38,155 nucleotides of DNA, taken from positions 1-38,155 of the forward strand of contig MEDT01000052.1 of NCBI GenBank assembly GCA_001724175.1, given 5' to 3'. The stretch is from Cytophagaceae bacterium SCN 52-12 (GTDB taxonomy: Bacteria; Bacteroidota; Bacteroidia; Cytophagales; Spirosomataceae). The notes beneath the pieces were generated by a model that did not search any database, had not been told where the DNA came from, and saw nothing but the letters and a program-made list of their open reading frames with translations. Of this stretch, positions 8,541 through 17,800 are shown one piece after another (the stretch's first letter is position 1; the number at the start of each line of letters is the position of its first letter). A program made the position numbers and the translations under genes.

Positions 8541-8566
8541 CCGGATACATTGTGTCCGGTTTTTTT
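8541..8566 (+). terminator. Rho-independent terminator
   Basis: Stem CCGGATAC (8541-8548), loop ATT, stem GTGTCCGG (8552-8559; one G-U pair), then seven T (8560-8566). It lies 44 bp after the small lipoprotein gene and closes the 3414-8496 block. It also argues against an upstream start for the next gene. Confidence 0.85.
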
Positions 8567-8643
8567 ATAACCTGCAGACGATTAGGTTTTACCCATCGGG
8601 CTGCTTTATGAAGTATTCTACCAGTTCAATCAGCGAACTCAGC

Positions 8644-9567
8644 ATGAACCGTCGCAAAGCCCTGACAACCATCGTAGCCGGCACCGGCTCGGCCTCGCTA
8701 ATCTCTTCAAAGATGGAAAATCCGCAGCAAGCACCCCTCTTCCGGTATTGCCTCAATATGAGCACGATCGCCGGTCAGAAACTGGGGTTCAGGAAAGAAT
8801 TGGAAATAGCGGCCAAAGCCGGCTTCCCGTCTGTGGAGATATGGGTAAGCAGCCTTTTAGCATATCTTAAAGAGGGCAATTCGGCAGCGCAGACCAAACG
8901 GATGATCTCCGATCTGGGGCTTACGGTCGAAAATGCCATCGGTTTTGCCCAATGGGCCGTCAACGATAACGAAAAGCGGAAAAACGGCCTTGAGCAAATG
9001 AAGGCTGAAATGGATCAGCTGAGGGAGATCGGCTGCTACCGCGTGGCTGCGCCGCCTGTGGGAGCTACCGAAGGCGGGCTGGAGCTGAAAGCCGCTGCAG
9101 ACAGGTATGGCGTGCTTGTGGAGCTGGGACGGCAGACCGGGGTAAAACCACAGCTTGAATTATGGGGCTTTTCCAAAAACCTGTCGCGTCTCGGCGAAGT
9201 CCTGTATGTCGCCGCCGAATCGGGCCAGACCGACGCGAGGCTGCTGCTGGACGTCTACCACCTGTACAAAGGCGGATCGGGACACGCCGGCTTACCTTTC
9301 GTAGGAAAGCCGCTTATTGAAATATTCCACATGAACGATTACCCGGCGCAACCCGACAGAGCGCGTATCGTCGATGCCGACAGGGTCTATACCGGCGACG
9401 GCATCGCTCCCATCGCCAGCGTGCTGGACGATATCAAAGCGCCCGGCAAGACCATCGTATTATCCCTGGAATTGTTTAACAAAGCCTACTACGCAGAAGA
9501 TCCTTTGAAGGTCGCGGAGACAGGACTGCAGAAAATGAAGGCAATTGCCGATGGTGTTAGGTATTAG
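8644..9567 (+). CDS. TIM-barrel sugar-phosphate isomerase/epimerase-like protein, Tat leader
   Basis: A 307-residue protein of the xylose-isomerase-like TIM-barrel superfamily (AP endonuclease 2 / IolE type). Divalent-metal ligands expected for the fold are visible: the Glu of PQLELWGF, the Asp/His of LLLDVYHLYKGG, the His of IFHMNDYP and the Glu of LSLELFN. The start at 8644 gives MNRRKALTTIVAG, a twin-arginine leader without a lipobox Cys, so export to the periplasm is likely. ATG at 8608 is an alternative; anything earlier reads through the terminator at 8541-8566. The last codons (GVRY-stop) fall inside a GGTGTTA repeat. The substrate is unknown; exported relatives are often annotated as 3-keto-sugar or hydroxypyruvate isomerase-like without proof. 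Confidence 0.8.
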   Translation: MNRRKALTTIVAGTGSASLISSKMENPQQAPLFRYCLNMSTIAGQKLGFRKELEIAAKAGFPSVEIWVSSLLAYLKEGNSAAQTKRMISDLGLTVENAIGFAQWAVNDNEKRKNGLEQMKAEMDQLREIGCYRVAAPPVGATEGGLELKAAADRYGVLVELGRQTGVKPQLELWGFSKNLSRLGEVLYVAAESGQTDARLLLDVYHLYKGGSGHAGLPFVGKPLIEIFHMNDYPAQPDRARIVDADRVYTGDGIAPIASVLDDIKAPGKTIVLSLELFNKAYYAEDPLKVAETGLQKMKAIADGVRY

Positions 9568-9643
9568 GTGTTAGGTGTTAGGCTCCTGGTTCATCCCGTT
9601 AGAGCTCTCGCCCGGCAAACGGCTAACACCTGTCACCTAATAC
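9553..9643. repeat. Inverted heptamer repeat spanning two convergent gene ends
   Basis: Left arm: four tandem heptamers GGTGTTA/GGTATTA/GGTGTTA/GGTGTTA (9553-9580) plus GG. Right arm: TAACACC (9624-9630), TCACC and TAATAC (to about 9643), the reverse complement of the same unit. The TAG stops of both flanking genes (9565-9567 on +, 9637-9639 on -) lie inside the arms as TAT-TAG. The folded structure may act as a bidirectional terminator. Confidence 0.75.
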
Positions 9644-11994
9644 TTCACAACCCGCTTTATGACGCGGTCCTCGCCGATACGGATTTCCAGCAAGTAGATA
9701 CCGGCCGGTAAAGCGCCGATATCTAGCGGATAGGAAGTAAAGTCGGCCGGCTTCTCTATCGGTACCTGGTGGAGACGTGCACCATTCACGGAAAAGACGC
9801 TGATGCTCCCCGTACCGCGCAGGCTATTATTTACAGATACAGACAAAACAGCCGAGGCCGGGTTGGGCTGGACCGTTACACTCTTTGCCAATCCTTCATA
9901 AACGGGTTCAGTGCCTGTTATTTCTACATCCCTGACATATATCGTCACAGACGCCGTGTCTATGCATACATCCGTTCCCGAGCCGGTAACACGATAAGTC
10001 TGCGTCCTGCCCGGCCTTACAACGAGCATCGGGCCTATGCTGCCGTCTGCATTGTCGGCAGCCACCCACGTGTAAATACCCGCCCCGCTTGCCTGCAGCG
10101 TGACGGACTCCCCGGGATTGACGAATAGATTCGAGCTGGACAGCTGAACGGACGGTTTCATACCATAGATCGCCTCTATATGATGCGCGATATCCAGCCC
10201 GTTGGTTCTCAGGTTCAGATCCCATTCTCCGTCATTCGTCTGCCTCCAGGAAGTACCGTTCAGCGATTCCCCGTCGCGTGTGGTATACAGCGCCACCGTG
10301 TCGCCTTCATAGGTCAGCTCTATCCCGATATGGAAAGCCCGCCCTCCTACCGGTACCTCCCGGTTGAAGGTAACGTTAGTTGCGCGGTTTGCAGCAATGT
10401 CCGCCGCAATTTGTCTCAGCGGAACCGCTTTGTATTCCAGAACCGACCCGGGCCCGCCCTGGAATCCTCTTGCGTTCCATACCACCACGTTGACCACCGC
10501 TTCCGATTCGGCGCCGTCCTTCATGAATACCTTACCGAATTTAAGCTTCGCATTGCTCACGCTGCTGTATCCCAGCGGGTTTTCGAAAAACTCAGATACG
10601 GCCTTTATCCGGGAAGCATTCTGACCCGCCACATAGCCGCCGCCCGGTTCCCGGATCAGGGTTTGAGTGCCTTTGAAATTGGATACGTCGGAGCACTGCC
10701 CGGCATTCAGCACTTCGACAAAGCCTGCCGCGCGAAGCACGTTGCTCCCGTTGCTGTTGGTAACAGTAAGCTCAACGCTATAGGTGCCTGCCGTATGGTA
10801 GGTAACGACCGGGTTCCTTTCGGTAGATGTTGCAGGGGTTCCCCCTTCGAATTTCCACATCCACGACGACGGCCTGTTAAGCGAACGGTCGGTGAACTGG
10901 ACCTCGCCATCCAGCAAAACCTGCTGCCTGTCGGATGTAAAGCGGGCTATCGGCACTCCGCCCTGGGTATCTCCCAGCACATTTGAAGAAAGCAGCTCCC
11001 GTCTTCTCGGGCTGTTTGCCATGACCGCCCGTATCCTGGCCTTCTGGTCGAGCGTAAAAATATTCATACAGGCATCATTCGAGTAATCCATATAGTTCTC
11101 CACCATGTTCGTCCCTCCGCAGCTCTGCCTTCCTACCGGGCACCCGCTGCTGGCCGATGCCTGCGCCGGCGTATCGTCACAATAGTCATTCCCGCAATTT
11201 GAATCGCCCCAGATATGTCTCAGCCCCAGCCAGTGCCCGGTTTCATGCGTAAGCGTCCGCCCCTGGTTATTGTTGGAGAAAAGGTTGGGGAAATTACCCT
11301 TACGCGAATTTCCGAACGCCCTCACATGCACTACTACCCCGTCGGTCGTGCCGGTCCCACCCTCCGACAATCCCTGCAGACCCGACTGCACCGGGAACTG
11401 TGCGTAACCCAGAAGCTGCGTGCTGCCGCTGCTTGCTATGTCCAGCACCCACACATTATAATAAAGAGTAGGATCCCATATGGTGTACGTTTTCAGGTTT
11501 TCTATCTGGTCGCGGCTCCAGCTGGCCCGACCGCCGGCCACCCTGTCGATACCGGGCTCGGCCATGGTCTGGCCCTGCGGGTCCATCACTGCAAGCGCAA
11601 ACTCTATTTCTACATCGGCCCCTCTCGAATGCGTATTGTACCCGGGCGTACTGACCTTCTTCCGGAAATCCTCGTTAAGGGTCTCTATCTGGGAGGCTAC
11701 CTGGGCGGCGCTGATATTAGCGCCCGACCCGACGCTTTCGCCGTTATGCACCACATGCACCACCACCGGGATCGTAATAACTTCATCTACAACCCGCCCG
11801 CCTTTCAGTATCAGCTCATTGCGCTCTCTCACCTTACGCTGCACAAACATTTCGAATTCACTGAGCGTCCCCATCTCCGGGTGCCTGAGCCGCAAAATGC
11901 TATCCATCGGCATGGTTGCGCATTGCTCCTCTACCTGCGCCGAAACCGGGAAAGCCAGCAGCGCGAAAAGAAAAAAAATGAATAACTGCTTCAT
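9637..11994 (-). CDS. Secreted M43 (pappalysin/cytophagalysin-like) zinc metallopeptidase with T9SS tail
   Basis: A 785-residue extracellular protease. Order: signal peptide (1-19, FPVSA-Q), pro/linker region, catalytic domain (about 70-335), a PKD domain (about 346-430; TFSD-like, WKFEGGTP, YHTAGTYSVELTV), a middle jelly-roll-like region (about 435-620), a second Ig-like stretch (about 630-700), and a type A T9SS sorting domain (about 708-785; VQPNPASAVLSV ... LPAGIYLLEIR ... KRVVKY). The metzincin zinc site HETGHWLGLRH is at 250-260 and the Met-turn YMDYS at 301-305, so the enzyme looks intact. Cysteine pairs flank the active site, as in the cytophagalysins. It is the last gene downstream of a SusCD operon on the same strand, 113 bp from its neighbour, and could generate peptides for that transporter. 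Confidence 0.92.
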   Translation of the reverse strand: MKQLFIFFLFALLAFPVSAQVEEQCATMPMDSILRLRHPEMGTLSEFEMFVQRKVRERNELILKGGRVVDEVITIPVVVHVVHNGESVGSGANISAAQVASQIETLNEDFRKKVSTPGYNTHSRGADVEIEFALAVMDPQGQTMAEPGIDRVAGGRASWSRDQIENLKTYTIWDPTLYYNVWVLDIASSGSTQLLGYAQFPVQSGLQGLSEGGTGTTDGVVVHVRAFGNSRKGNFPNLFSNNNQGRTLTHETGHWLGLRHIWGDSNCGNDYCDDTPAQASASSGCPVGRQSCGGTNMVENYMDYSNDACMNIFTLDQKARIRAVMANSPRRRELLSSNVLGDTQGGVPIARFTSDRQQVLLDGEVQFTDRSLNRPSSWMWKFEGGTPATSTERNPVVTYHTAGTYSVELTVTNSNGSNVLRAAGFVEVLNAGQCSDVSNFKGTQTLIREPGGGYVAGQNASRIKAVSEFFENPLGYSSVSNAKLKFGKVFMKDGAESEAVVNVVVWNARGFQGGPGSVLEYKAVPLRQIAADIAANRATNVTFNREVPVGGRAFHIGIELTYEGDTVALYTTRDGESLNGTSWRQTNDGEWDLNLRTNGLDIAHHIEAIYGMKPSVQLSSSNLFVNPGESVTLQASGAGIYTWVAADNADGSIGPMLVVRPGRTQTYRVTGSGTDVCIDTASVTIYVRDVEITGTEPVYEGLAKSVTVQPNPASAVLSVSVNNSLRGTGSISVFSVNGARLHQVPIEKPADFTSYPLDIGALPAGIYLLEIRIGEDRVIKRVVKY

Positions 11995-12107
11995 ACTACA
12001 AAGCGGTTGTGCCTGACGGCCTGGACCTTGATATATTTTTCTTGCCCGATCATAAACTACAGCCTTCTTTAACCGGTAATTTTTTTGAAAATCCGCACGC
12101 CTCCATC

Positions 12108-12638
12108 CTACCGGCTGCTATCGGATCTCAGCGTGACCCGGTAGCTTGCATCGGTTTCTTCCACGTATACCTTGGTAAAATAAACCTCCAGCACAATTTC
12201 CGTATCGGTAAGCTTTTTCACCGTAAACGGCAGGATATAAATATCGCCGAACAGCGCCAGCGGCAGGGCAAATTCCAGTGTTGCGTCGACCGTTGTATAG
12301 CTCCAGGCATCACTTAGAAGTACATCGGACTCGGATGTGCTGCATTTGATCGTGCCGCTGGTGTATTCGAATGTCTTTTCTTCGTTGTTATAAAAAATAT
12401 ATTCGTTATCTCTTGAGCAGGGAAGATAAATCTCGCTCGCGGAATAAGGTCCTTCCACCTCGCCCTCGTCTATGATTTCAATGGAGTGGAACTTCCAGAC
12501 CTTTTTCTCATTGCCGGCAATCAGCTGAGTTACTGTCAGGGGTTTAGGCTCCCATTTTTCTACACAGCCCGACAGGAAAAATGCGGCGGCGACGAAACCG
12601 GCTATACCCCTCCTGCAAAAATATTTAACGCGGTACAT
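12108..12638 (-). CDS. Lipocalin-like lipoprotein
   Basis: A 176-residue lipoprotein: signal ending AAFFLSGC with lipidated Cys25. The mature part fits the Bacteroidota lipocalin-like pattern by eye: LIAGNEKKVWKFHSIEI (start of barrel), a conserved Cys/Asp turn CSRDNEYIFYNNEEKTFEY, SGTIKCS, WSYTTVDATLEFAL, and a final strand ILPFTVKKLTDTEIVLEVYF. Such proteins usually sit in the outer membrane as accessory components of uptake loci. Its start overlaps the end of the upstream Calx-beta gene by 14 bp, implying translational coupling in the SusCD operon. The binding partner is unknown. Confidence 0.72.
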   Translation of the reverse strand: MYRVKYFCRRGIAGFVAAAFFLSGCVEKWEPKPLTVTQLIAGNEKKVWKFHSIEIIDEGEVEGPYSASEIYLPCSRDNEYIFYNNEEKTFEYTSGTIKCSTSESDVLLSDAWSYTTVDATLEFALPLALFGDIYILPFTVKKLTDTEIVLEVYFTKVYVEETDASYRVTLRSDSSR

Positions 12639-13437
12639 AGGTCAACTGAGGTATATTTATCAACGTATCGGCTCCCGACTGGCCCTCCGTTTTGATGTTT
12701 ACATTCAGGATAATCTGCCGGGTTCTCGGGTCCCACGCGCCGTTGCCGAGAAGCGTATCGCCCAGCAGCACGTTGTACTGGTTGGGTATCGTGATGGAAT
12801 TATCGCCGTTGTCGACAAAACGCAGCGTGATCTTATCGGCGTTAAAGCTCAGTACGCCGATATTCCAGTTGGAAAGGAGGTACTCGGTGCAATTTGTGCT
12901 CGTAATGGCTATATCTTTTACCTGCCTGTCATAGCCTGTCCTTTTTCCTGTATAATACCCCCCGAAAAGACAATCGTCCTCGATGGTAACCCGCAGCGAA
13001 TTCCCCATCGAAAAGTTTTTACCCGTCCCTACCTGGACAGACTTTTCACCCTGGGAGGCAGCGTTGATCGTAAACAGAAGCTCTGAAGAGCGAAGAATAT
13101 TATTTGCATTATTGATAAGATTGAGGCCTATCTCCCCGAAAAGACTGCCGGCTGGTATCGTCACTACTCCTTTTTGCCCGCTAATGGAATAATCTCTTCC
13201 CTCAACGGCGGTACCGCTCACAGAATAAGAGACGGTCACCGGCGTGTCAGACGGCTTGCCGACGAGGTGAACCCTGACGGTGACGGCCTCCCCGATGCTT
13301 TCCTTATATACGAGTGTCGTATCGGTAAACCTCACGTAATCCGGTCCGTTGTACACTATTTCCTGCTCATGACACGACAGAGTTGCCATGAATATCGCCA
13401 GGAACAATGTCGCGACCGGTATGCTGTATCTGTTCAT
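12625..13437 (-). CDS. Calx-beta-like lipoprotein of the SusCD operon
   Basis: A 270-residue lipoprotein read from ATG at 13437 (MNRYSIPVATLF); an ATG 12 bp earlier is possible. The signal ends FMATLSC with lipidated Cys22. Residues about 30-150 show a Calx-beta-like immunoglobulin fold: VTVSYSVSGTAVEGRDYSI, then GVVTIPAGSLFGEIGL and a closing strand with ITIEDD-like LRVTIEDDC. The C-terminal half is beta-rich (GYYTGKRTGYDRQVKDIAITS, ITIPNQYNVLLGD) without a recognised domain. It follows SusD by about 25 bp and overlaps the lipocalin-like gene. This position is typical of extra surface-exposed binding lipoproteins in SusCD loci; a binding function is inferred, not seen. Confidence 0.75.
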   Translation of the reverse strand: MNRYSIPVATLFLAIFMATLSCHEQEIVYNGPDYVRFTDTTLVYKESIGEAVTVRVHLVGKPSDTPVTVSYSVSGTAVEGRDYSISGQKGVVTIPAGSLFGEIGLNLINNANNILRSSELLFTINAASQGEKSVQVGTGKNFSMGNSLRVTIEDDCLFGGYYTGKRTGYDRQVKDIAITSTNCTEYLLSNWNIGVLSFNADKITLRFVDNGDNSITIPNQYNVLLGDTLLGNGAWDPRTRQIILNVNIKTEGQSGADTLINIPQLTYVPR

Positions 13438-13461
13438 AGGTTTTGGCAATTCGCTGATTTC

Positions 13462-14856
13462 TTAGTAGCCTGTGTTCTGGACCAGCATCCGGTTTGTCTG
13501 GATCTCCGTCTGCGGAATCGGCCAGAGGTTATACTTTTCGTTCCACCTCGTTGAAAAAGCAGTCATAACCGCTGTTATCCTGCCTGTACGTCTCAAATCA
13601 AACCATCTATGCCCTTCAAAGGACAATTCATAAAGCCGTTCGGTTTCTATTGCGCTCAGGGCTGCGGCCTGCGTAGTGAAGGCGGCAAGCGGCGCCTTGG
13701 CCCTGCGCCGCAGCGTATTGACGTCAGCCAGCGCCCCCGAGGTACCTGTGATCCTGTTCTGGCGCGCCCTGGCCTCCGCCCGTATGAGGTACATTTCGGC
13801 AAGACGAAAAACAGTGATATTGTTATTGCCCTGGTCGGGCGTTCCGTATTTTGTGACGGTCCACCCGTTATCTCTCCCCTGCTGGTTATTGGTATTAAAA
13901 ACAATCGTAGCGCTGCGGGTGCCGGCATTGACGTTGATGATCTCCTGGACATAGCTATTGGAAGGGATCACCTCCCTCCTTCCCACCAGGATATTATTCA
14001 AACCGGTTGTAGAAGTACCCGGGTCGTCGCTCGACGAGTTGGCGTAGGCGAGCTCGAAAATGGATTCAGGATCAAACTCGGTGCTGATCACCGTCACATA
14101 GCTCGAGTCGAGCGACTGCAGGCGGCTGGTGATGACCGTATCGGCATATTGCTCGGCGGCGCCCCAATTACCTTCGTACAGGTAGTAACGCGCCAAACCG
14201 GCCCTTGCTGCATTTTTCGTTGCAAACTGCTTATTCAAAGCTGCGTTGTCTGCATCCCACCGCAGCGGTAACCCGGCAAGGGCGGCGGTATAGTCGGCAA
14301 GCACCTTGTCGAGTATCTCCTGCTTCGGCGCCCGCGGAATACTACGGTTTGTCTGTACGTCGGTGGTTGTCACGTTTGGAACATCGCCAAAGGTATGGGC
14401 TGCTATAAAGTAAGCATATGCCCGGCAGAACTTCGCCTCGGCGAGAAGCCGGTCTTTTTCCGCGCGGGAAACCCTGGCTACTCCGTCAATATTCTCCTCG
14501 ATAAAATTAGCAATGTAAATAGTGGTATAAATATTCCCCCAAAGCGTCCTTGCCAGCGTGTTTGCGGGGGTAATGTTCTTGCTCCCCAACTCATTGAAAT
14601 CGGTGAAGGTCCCATTGCTCTGGATATAGTCGGGCGTAAAATCGGCGGCAAAAATCGTACAGGAGCCAAAGCTTCTCAGTGCATTGTAAAGTCCTATTCT
14701 CACCGGCTCCATGTCGTCCGGTCCCTGCAACACGAGGTCGTCGACCAGCAGGTCCACCGGCGGGGGTTCGAGTATTTCCCGGCACCCGCCAAACGCCAGC
14801 AGCAGCACAGCCAGCAAACTACCTTTCACGATATGTTTTATTCTTGCTCCTGACAT
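13462..14856 (-). CDS. SusD/RagB-family outer-membrane binding lipoprotein
   Basis: A 464-residue SusD-family protein that would cap the SusC channel and capture ligand at the cell surface. Signal ends LLAFGGC with lipidated Cys25. N-terminal TPR-like helices include DDLVLQGPDDMEPVRIGLYNAL; the later GLARYYLYEGNWGAAEQYAD and FRLAEMYLIRAEARAR segments are diagnostic. It ends with FDLRRTGR and LWPIPQTEIQTNRMLVQNTGY, the standard SusD C terminus. It lies 4 bp after SusC. Unlike the second SusD of this window, no acidic tag follows the lipidated Cys. The associated genes encode a peptidase and small lipoproteins and no carbohydrate-active enzyme, so a peptide or glycopeptide ligand is more likely than a polysaccharide. 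Confidence 0.93.
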   Translation of the reverse strand: MSGARIKHIVKGSLLAVLLLAFGGCREILEPPPVDLLVDDLVLQGPDDMEPVRIGLYNALRSFGSCTIFAADFTPDYIQSNGTFTDFNELGSKNITPANTLARTLWGNIYTTIYIANFIEENIDGVARVSRAEKDRLLAEAKFCRAYAYFIAAHTFGDVPNVTTTDVQTNRSIPRAPKQEILDKVLADYTAALAGLPLRWDADNAALNKQFATKNAARAGLARYYLYEGNWGAAEQYADTVITSRLQSLDSSYVTVISTEFDPESIFELAYANSSSDDPGTSTTGLNNILVGRREVIPSNSYVQEIINVNAGTRSATIVFNTNNQQGRDNGWTVTKYGTPDQGNNNITVFRLAEMYLIRAEARARQNRITGTSGALADVNTLRRRAKAPLAAFTTQAAALSAIETERLYELSFEGHRWFDLRRTGRITAVMTAFSTRWNEKYNLWPIPQTEIQTNRMLVQNTGY

Positions 14857-14860
14857 AATT

Positions 14861-17800
14861 TCAGAACGTCAAAGTAAACCCTCCCTGGATTGTCTTTACC
14901 TGGGGCAGCGTAAAAAAATCGATTCCCTGAGCTGTCGTGCTTCCATCGAGAGTGGAAACTTCCGGGTCCACGCCCGAATACGATGTCAACGTCCAGAGAT
15001 TAGTTCCCGACACAAATACGCGGGCGCTTCCGAGCCTGATCTTTTCGATCCACCGGGAAGGAAGATTATAGCCGATCGCTACATTTTTCAGCCTCAGGAA
15101 CGATCCGTCCTCCAGGAAACGGCTGCTATGGTAATTATTGTAGGTATTGCCCATCTCGTAGCGCGGCACATCGGTGATATCACCTTCCTTTTTCCAGCGC
15201 CGCAGCGCTATGACGCTCTGGTTATTCTCTACGTCTTCTCCGGTATTCACGAGCGCCGTGTTGGTAAAATTGAGCACCTTATTGCCATACATAAAATGGA
15301 AAAATACGCTCAGGTCAAATCCTTTGTAAGTAAAACGGTTATTCAGTCCCCCGTAAAATTTCGGCTGCGCGTTACCGATCACCTGCCCGTCCTGGGGAGA
15401 AATTTTACCATCGCCATTGACGTCTTCATAAAGCGCATCTCCCGTCGCCGGGTCTACTCCCAGGAAATTCAACCCCCAGAAAGTCCCGAGCGGCTGGCCT
15501 TCCAGCACCGCGTTGGTACCTCCTACCCCGGATCCGGTATATCCCCGGTACAAGGTATCGCTGTTGGCGAGCGCCTCAACCTTATTGGCGTTCCTGGTAA
15601 TATTGAAATCTGTGGACCATTTCAGGTCGCCGTTAAGATTGTCGCTGGAAATGGAAAGTTCGACGCCCTTGTTGCTTACGCTGCCTATATTCCCCTGGAT
15701 ACTGCCGTAACCTGTCGTAAGCGGGATAGGCTCTGCAAAGAGAAGCTTATCGGTAAGATTGCGGTAAACGTCGGCGGTGATCCGGAGACGGTTGTCAAAC
15801 AAAGCGGCGTCTATCCCGATATTGGCTTCGTTTGTCCTTTCCCACTGGAGATTGCTGTTGGGCAGCCGGTTTGGCCCGACCCCCGTATTACCATTGTATA
15901 CGGCGGCGGACCAAGTTCCCAGGTATTGGAAGTTCCCTATCCGCTCGTTGCCGGTAAACCCATAGCTGGCCCTGAGCTTGAGGTCATCTACAAAGCGCGT
16001 GCCTGCAAGGAAAGCTTCCTCCGATAGGCGCCAGCCGGCTGAAAGAGAAGGGAAGTAACCGAATCTCCTGTTTTTTCCGAACCTGGATGACCCGTCGGCC
16101 CGGATCGTCCCACCCAGCAGGTACTTGTCCTTAAAATCATATTTCAGCTCCCCGAAAAAAGAAACCAGGCCCGATTGATCGTAGAAGGAACCGCCCTGAT
16201 CGATTATTCCTGCCGAATTGAGATAGGTAAACTGAGTGCTGGGAAACATCCGTCCCACAACAGACGATTCGCGCGTCTGCGTATGGATAATTTCATTTCC
16301 CAGGAGCATATTGAACCTGTGCCTTTCGTCGATGTGCCTGTAATAAGTAAGCACATTGGAGTTGGTAAGCGTATAGAGCGTAAATGTGCTGTAGACTCCG
16401 TAGCCCTTTCCTCCGACCCCTTCCAGGTAGCCTCCTATCGCCGTAGTAGCGGGTTCATACTGGTCTTCCTCGGCATTGTTGTAGTCCATGCTCACCTTCG
16501 ACCTGAAGTTCAGATCACGGGCCAGCGCGATGTCCATATTAGCACCCGCCAGGATCTTCAGACCGTATGTCCTGAAACGCGGCAGGAGCGCCTGGCCCAC
16601 AGGGTTAAAGTTCGGAAACTCGGCGTAGTTGGGATCATTAGGCACATAGAGGCGCCCGAATTCATCATAAGGGCTATAATACGGCAGGCTTTTTATTGCT
16701 CCGGAATACACGCCGTCCAGGAAGTTATCTCCTTTTACACGGTCGTTCTGGGTCATCGATACGTTGATATTGGCGCCGAATTTCAGTCTGTGGTTGACCG
16801 TATGGTCCAGGTTAAGCGCGCCGGTGTATCGCGTAAAGCGGTTGTTGAGCTGAACCCCTTCTTCATCCCGCACGTTGCCGCTGAAATAGAATCTTGTCTT
16901 TTCAGTCCCCCCGGAAGCCGTAACCTGGTACTGCTGCAGTATTCCCCGCCGCAGCACTTCCGAAATCCAGTCAGTATCGACCAGGTCGGTCACTCCCGGG
17001 ATCAGGCCCATTTCATCCGGGTTCCTGCCCGCAGCCAGTACTGCATCCCTTTGCAGCTCCAACAGTTGGGAAGAGTTCATCAGCTTGGGTCGCCCGATCA
17101 GTTCGATGATCCCCCTCTGCACGTCTGCAGTAACGGTGGTTTTATTATTTCTTCCCCGCTTGGTGGTGATGATTACCACGCCGTTTGCCCCGCGCGAGCC
17201 ATAAATGGCTTTGGCGGAAGCGTCTTTCAGTATTTCTATATTGGCTATGTCGTTCGGGTTGACCACCGCAAGCGAGTTGTCGTTCTGGCCCCCGAAGTCC
17301 CTTCCGGTAATGCTTCCGTCAAAAACCGGTGTGCCATCTACGATAAAAAGAGGCCGGTTCGATGCGGAAATCGAGGTATTTCCCCGTATCCTGATGGCTA
17401 TTCCTCCGCCCGGCGTCCCCGACGACTGGGAGACCTGCACACCGGCAGCCTGCCCCTGCAGCGCCTGGTCAAACCCTGTAACGGGCATGTCCTTGAATTT
17501 GTCGCTCCTGATAGACGATATCGAGCCTATGATGTCCCTGCGCTGAAGCTCGTGATAGCCCGTCACCACCACCTGGGAAAGCTCTGTTTTGCTTTCTTCC
17601 ATGATCACATTGACGGCTGATCTGCCCTGACCGACAGTAATCTCCTGGGTCTCAAGACCTACAAAAGAATAGATGAGCACATTAGTCCCCGAAGGAACCT
17701 CCAGGACGTAATTACCTTCCAGGTCGGTTGTGGTGCCGGTCCCAGCGCCCTTCAGCAGTATTGAAACGCCCGGAACCGGGCTTCCGTCCGTTGCCAGAGT

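Noticed and set aside
8521..8643. N-terminal extension of the TIM-barrel protein from an upstream start at 8521
   Set aside because: It would be translated through the rho-independent terminator at 8541-8566 and would bury the twin-arginine leader.
9553..9580. GGTGTTA heptamers as a phase-variable coding tract
   Set aside because: The repeat lies at and after the stop codon; changing unit number would alter only the last residues and not switch the gene off.
14711..16027. 438-codon plus-strand open frame inside SusC/SusD
   Set aside because: Antisense to well-supported SusC and SusD genes; it spans the junction of both and has no domain pattern.
16175..17620. 481-codon plus-strand open frame opposite SusC
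   Set aside because: Antisense shadow that reflects codon bias of the SusC gene; no start context or recognisable product.
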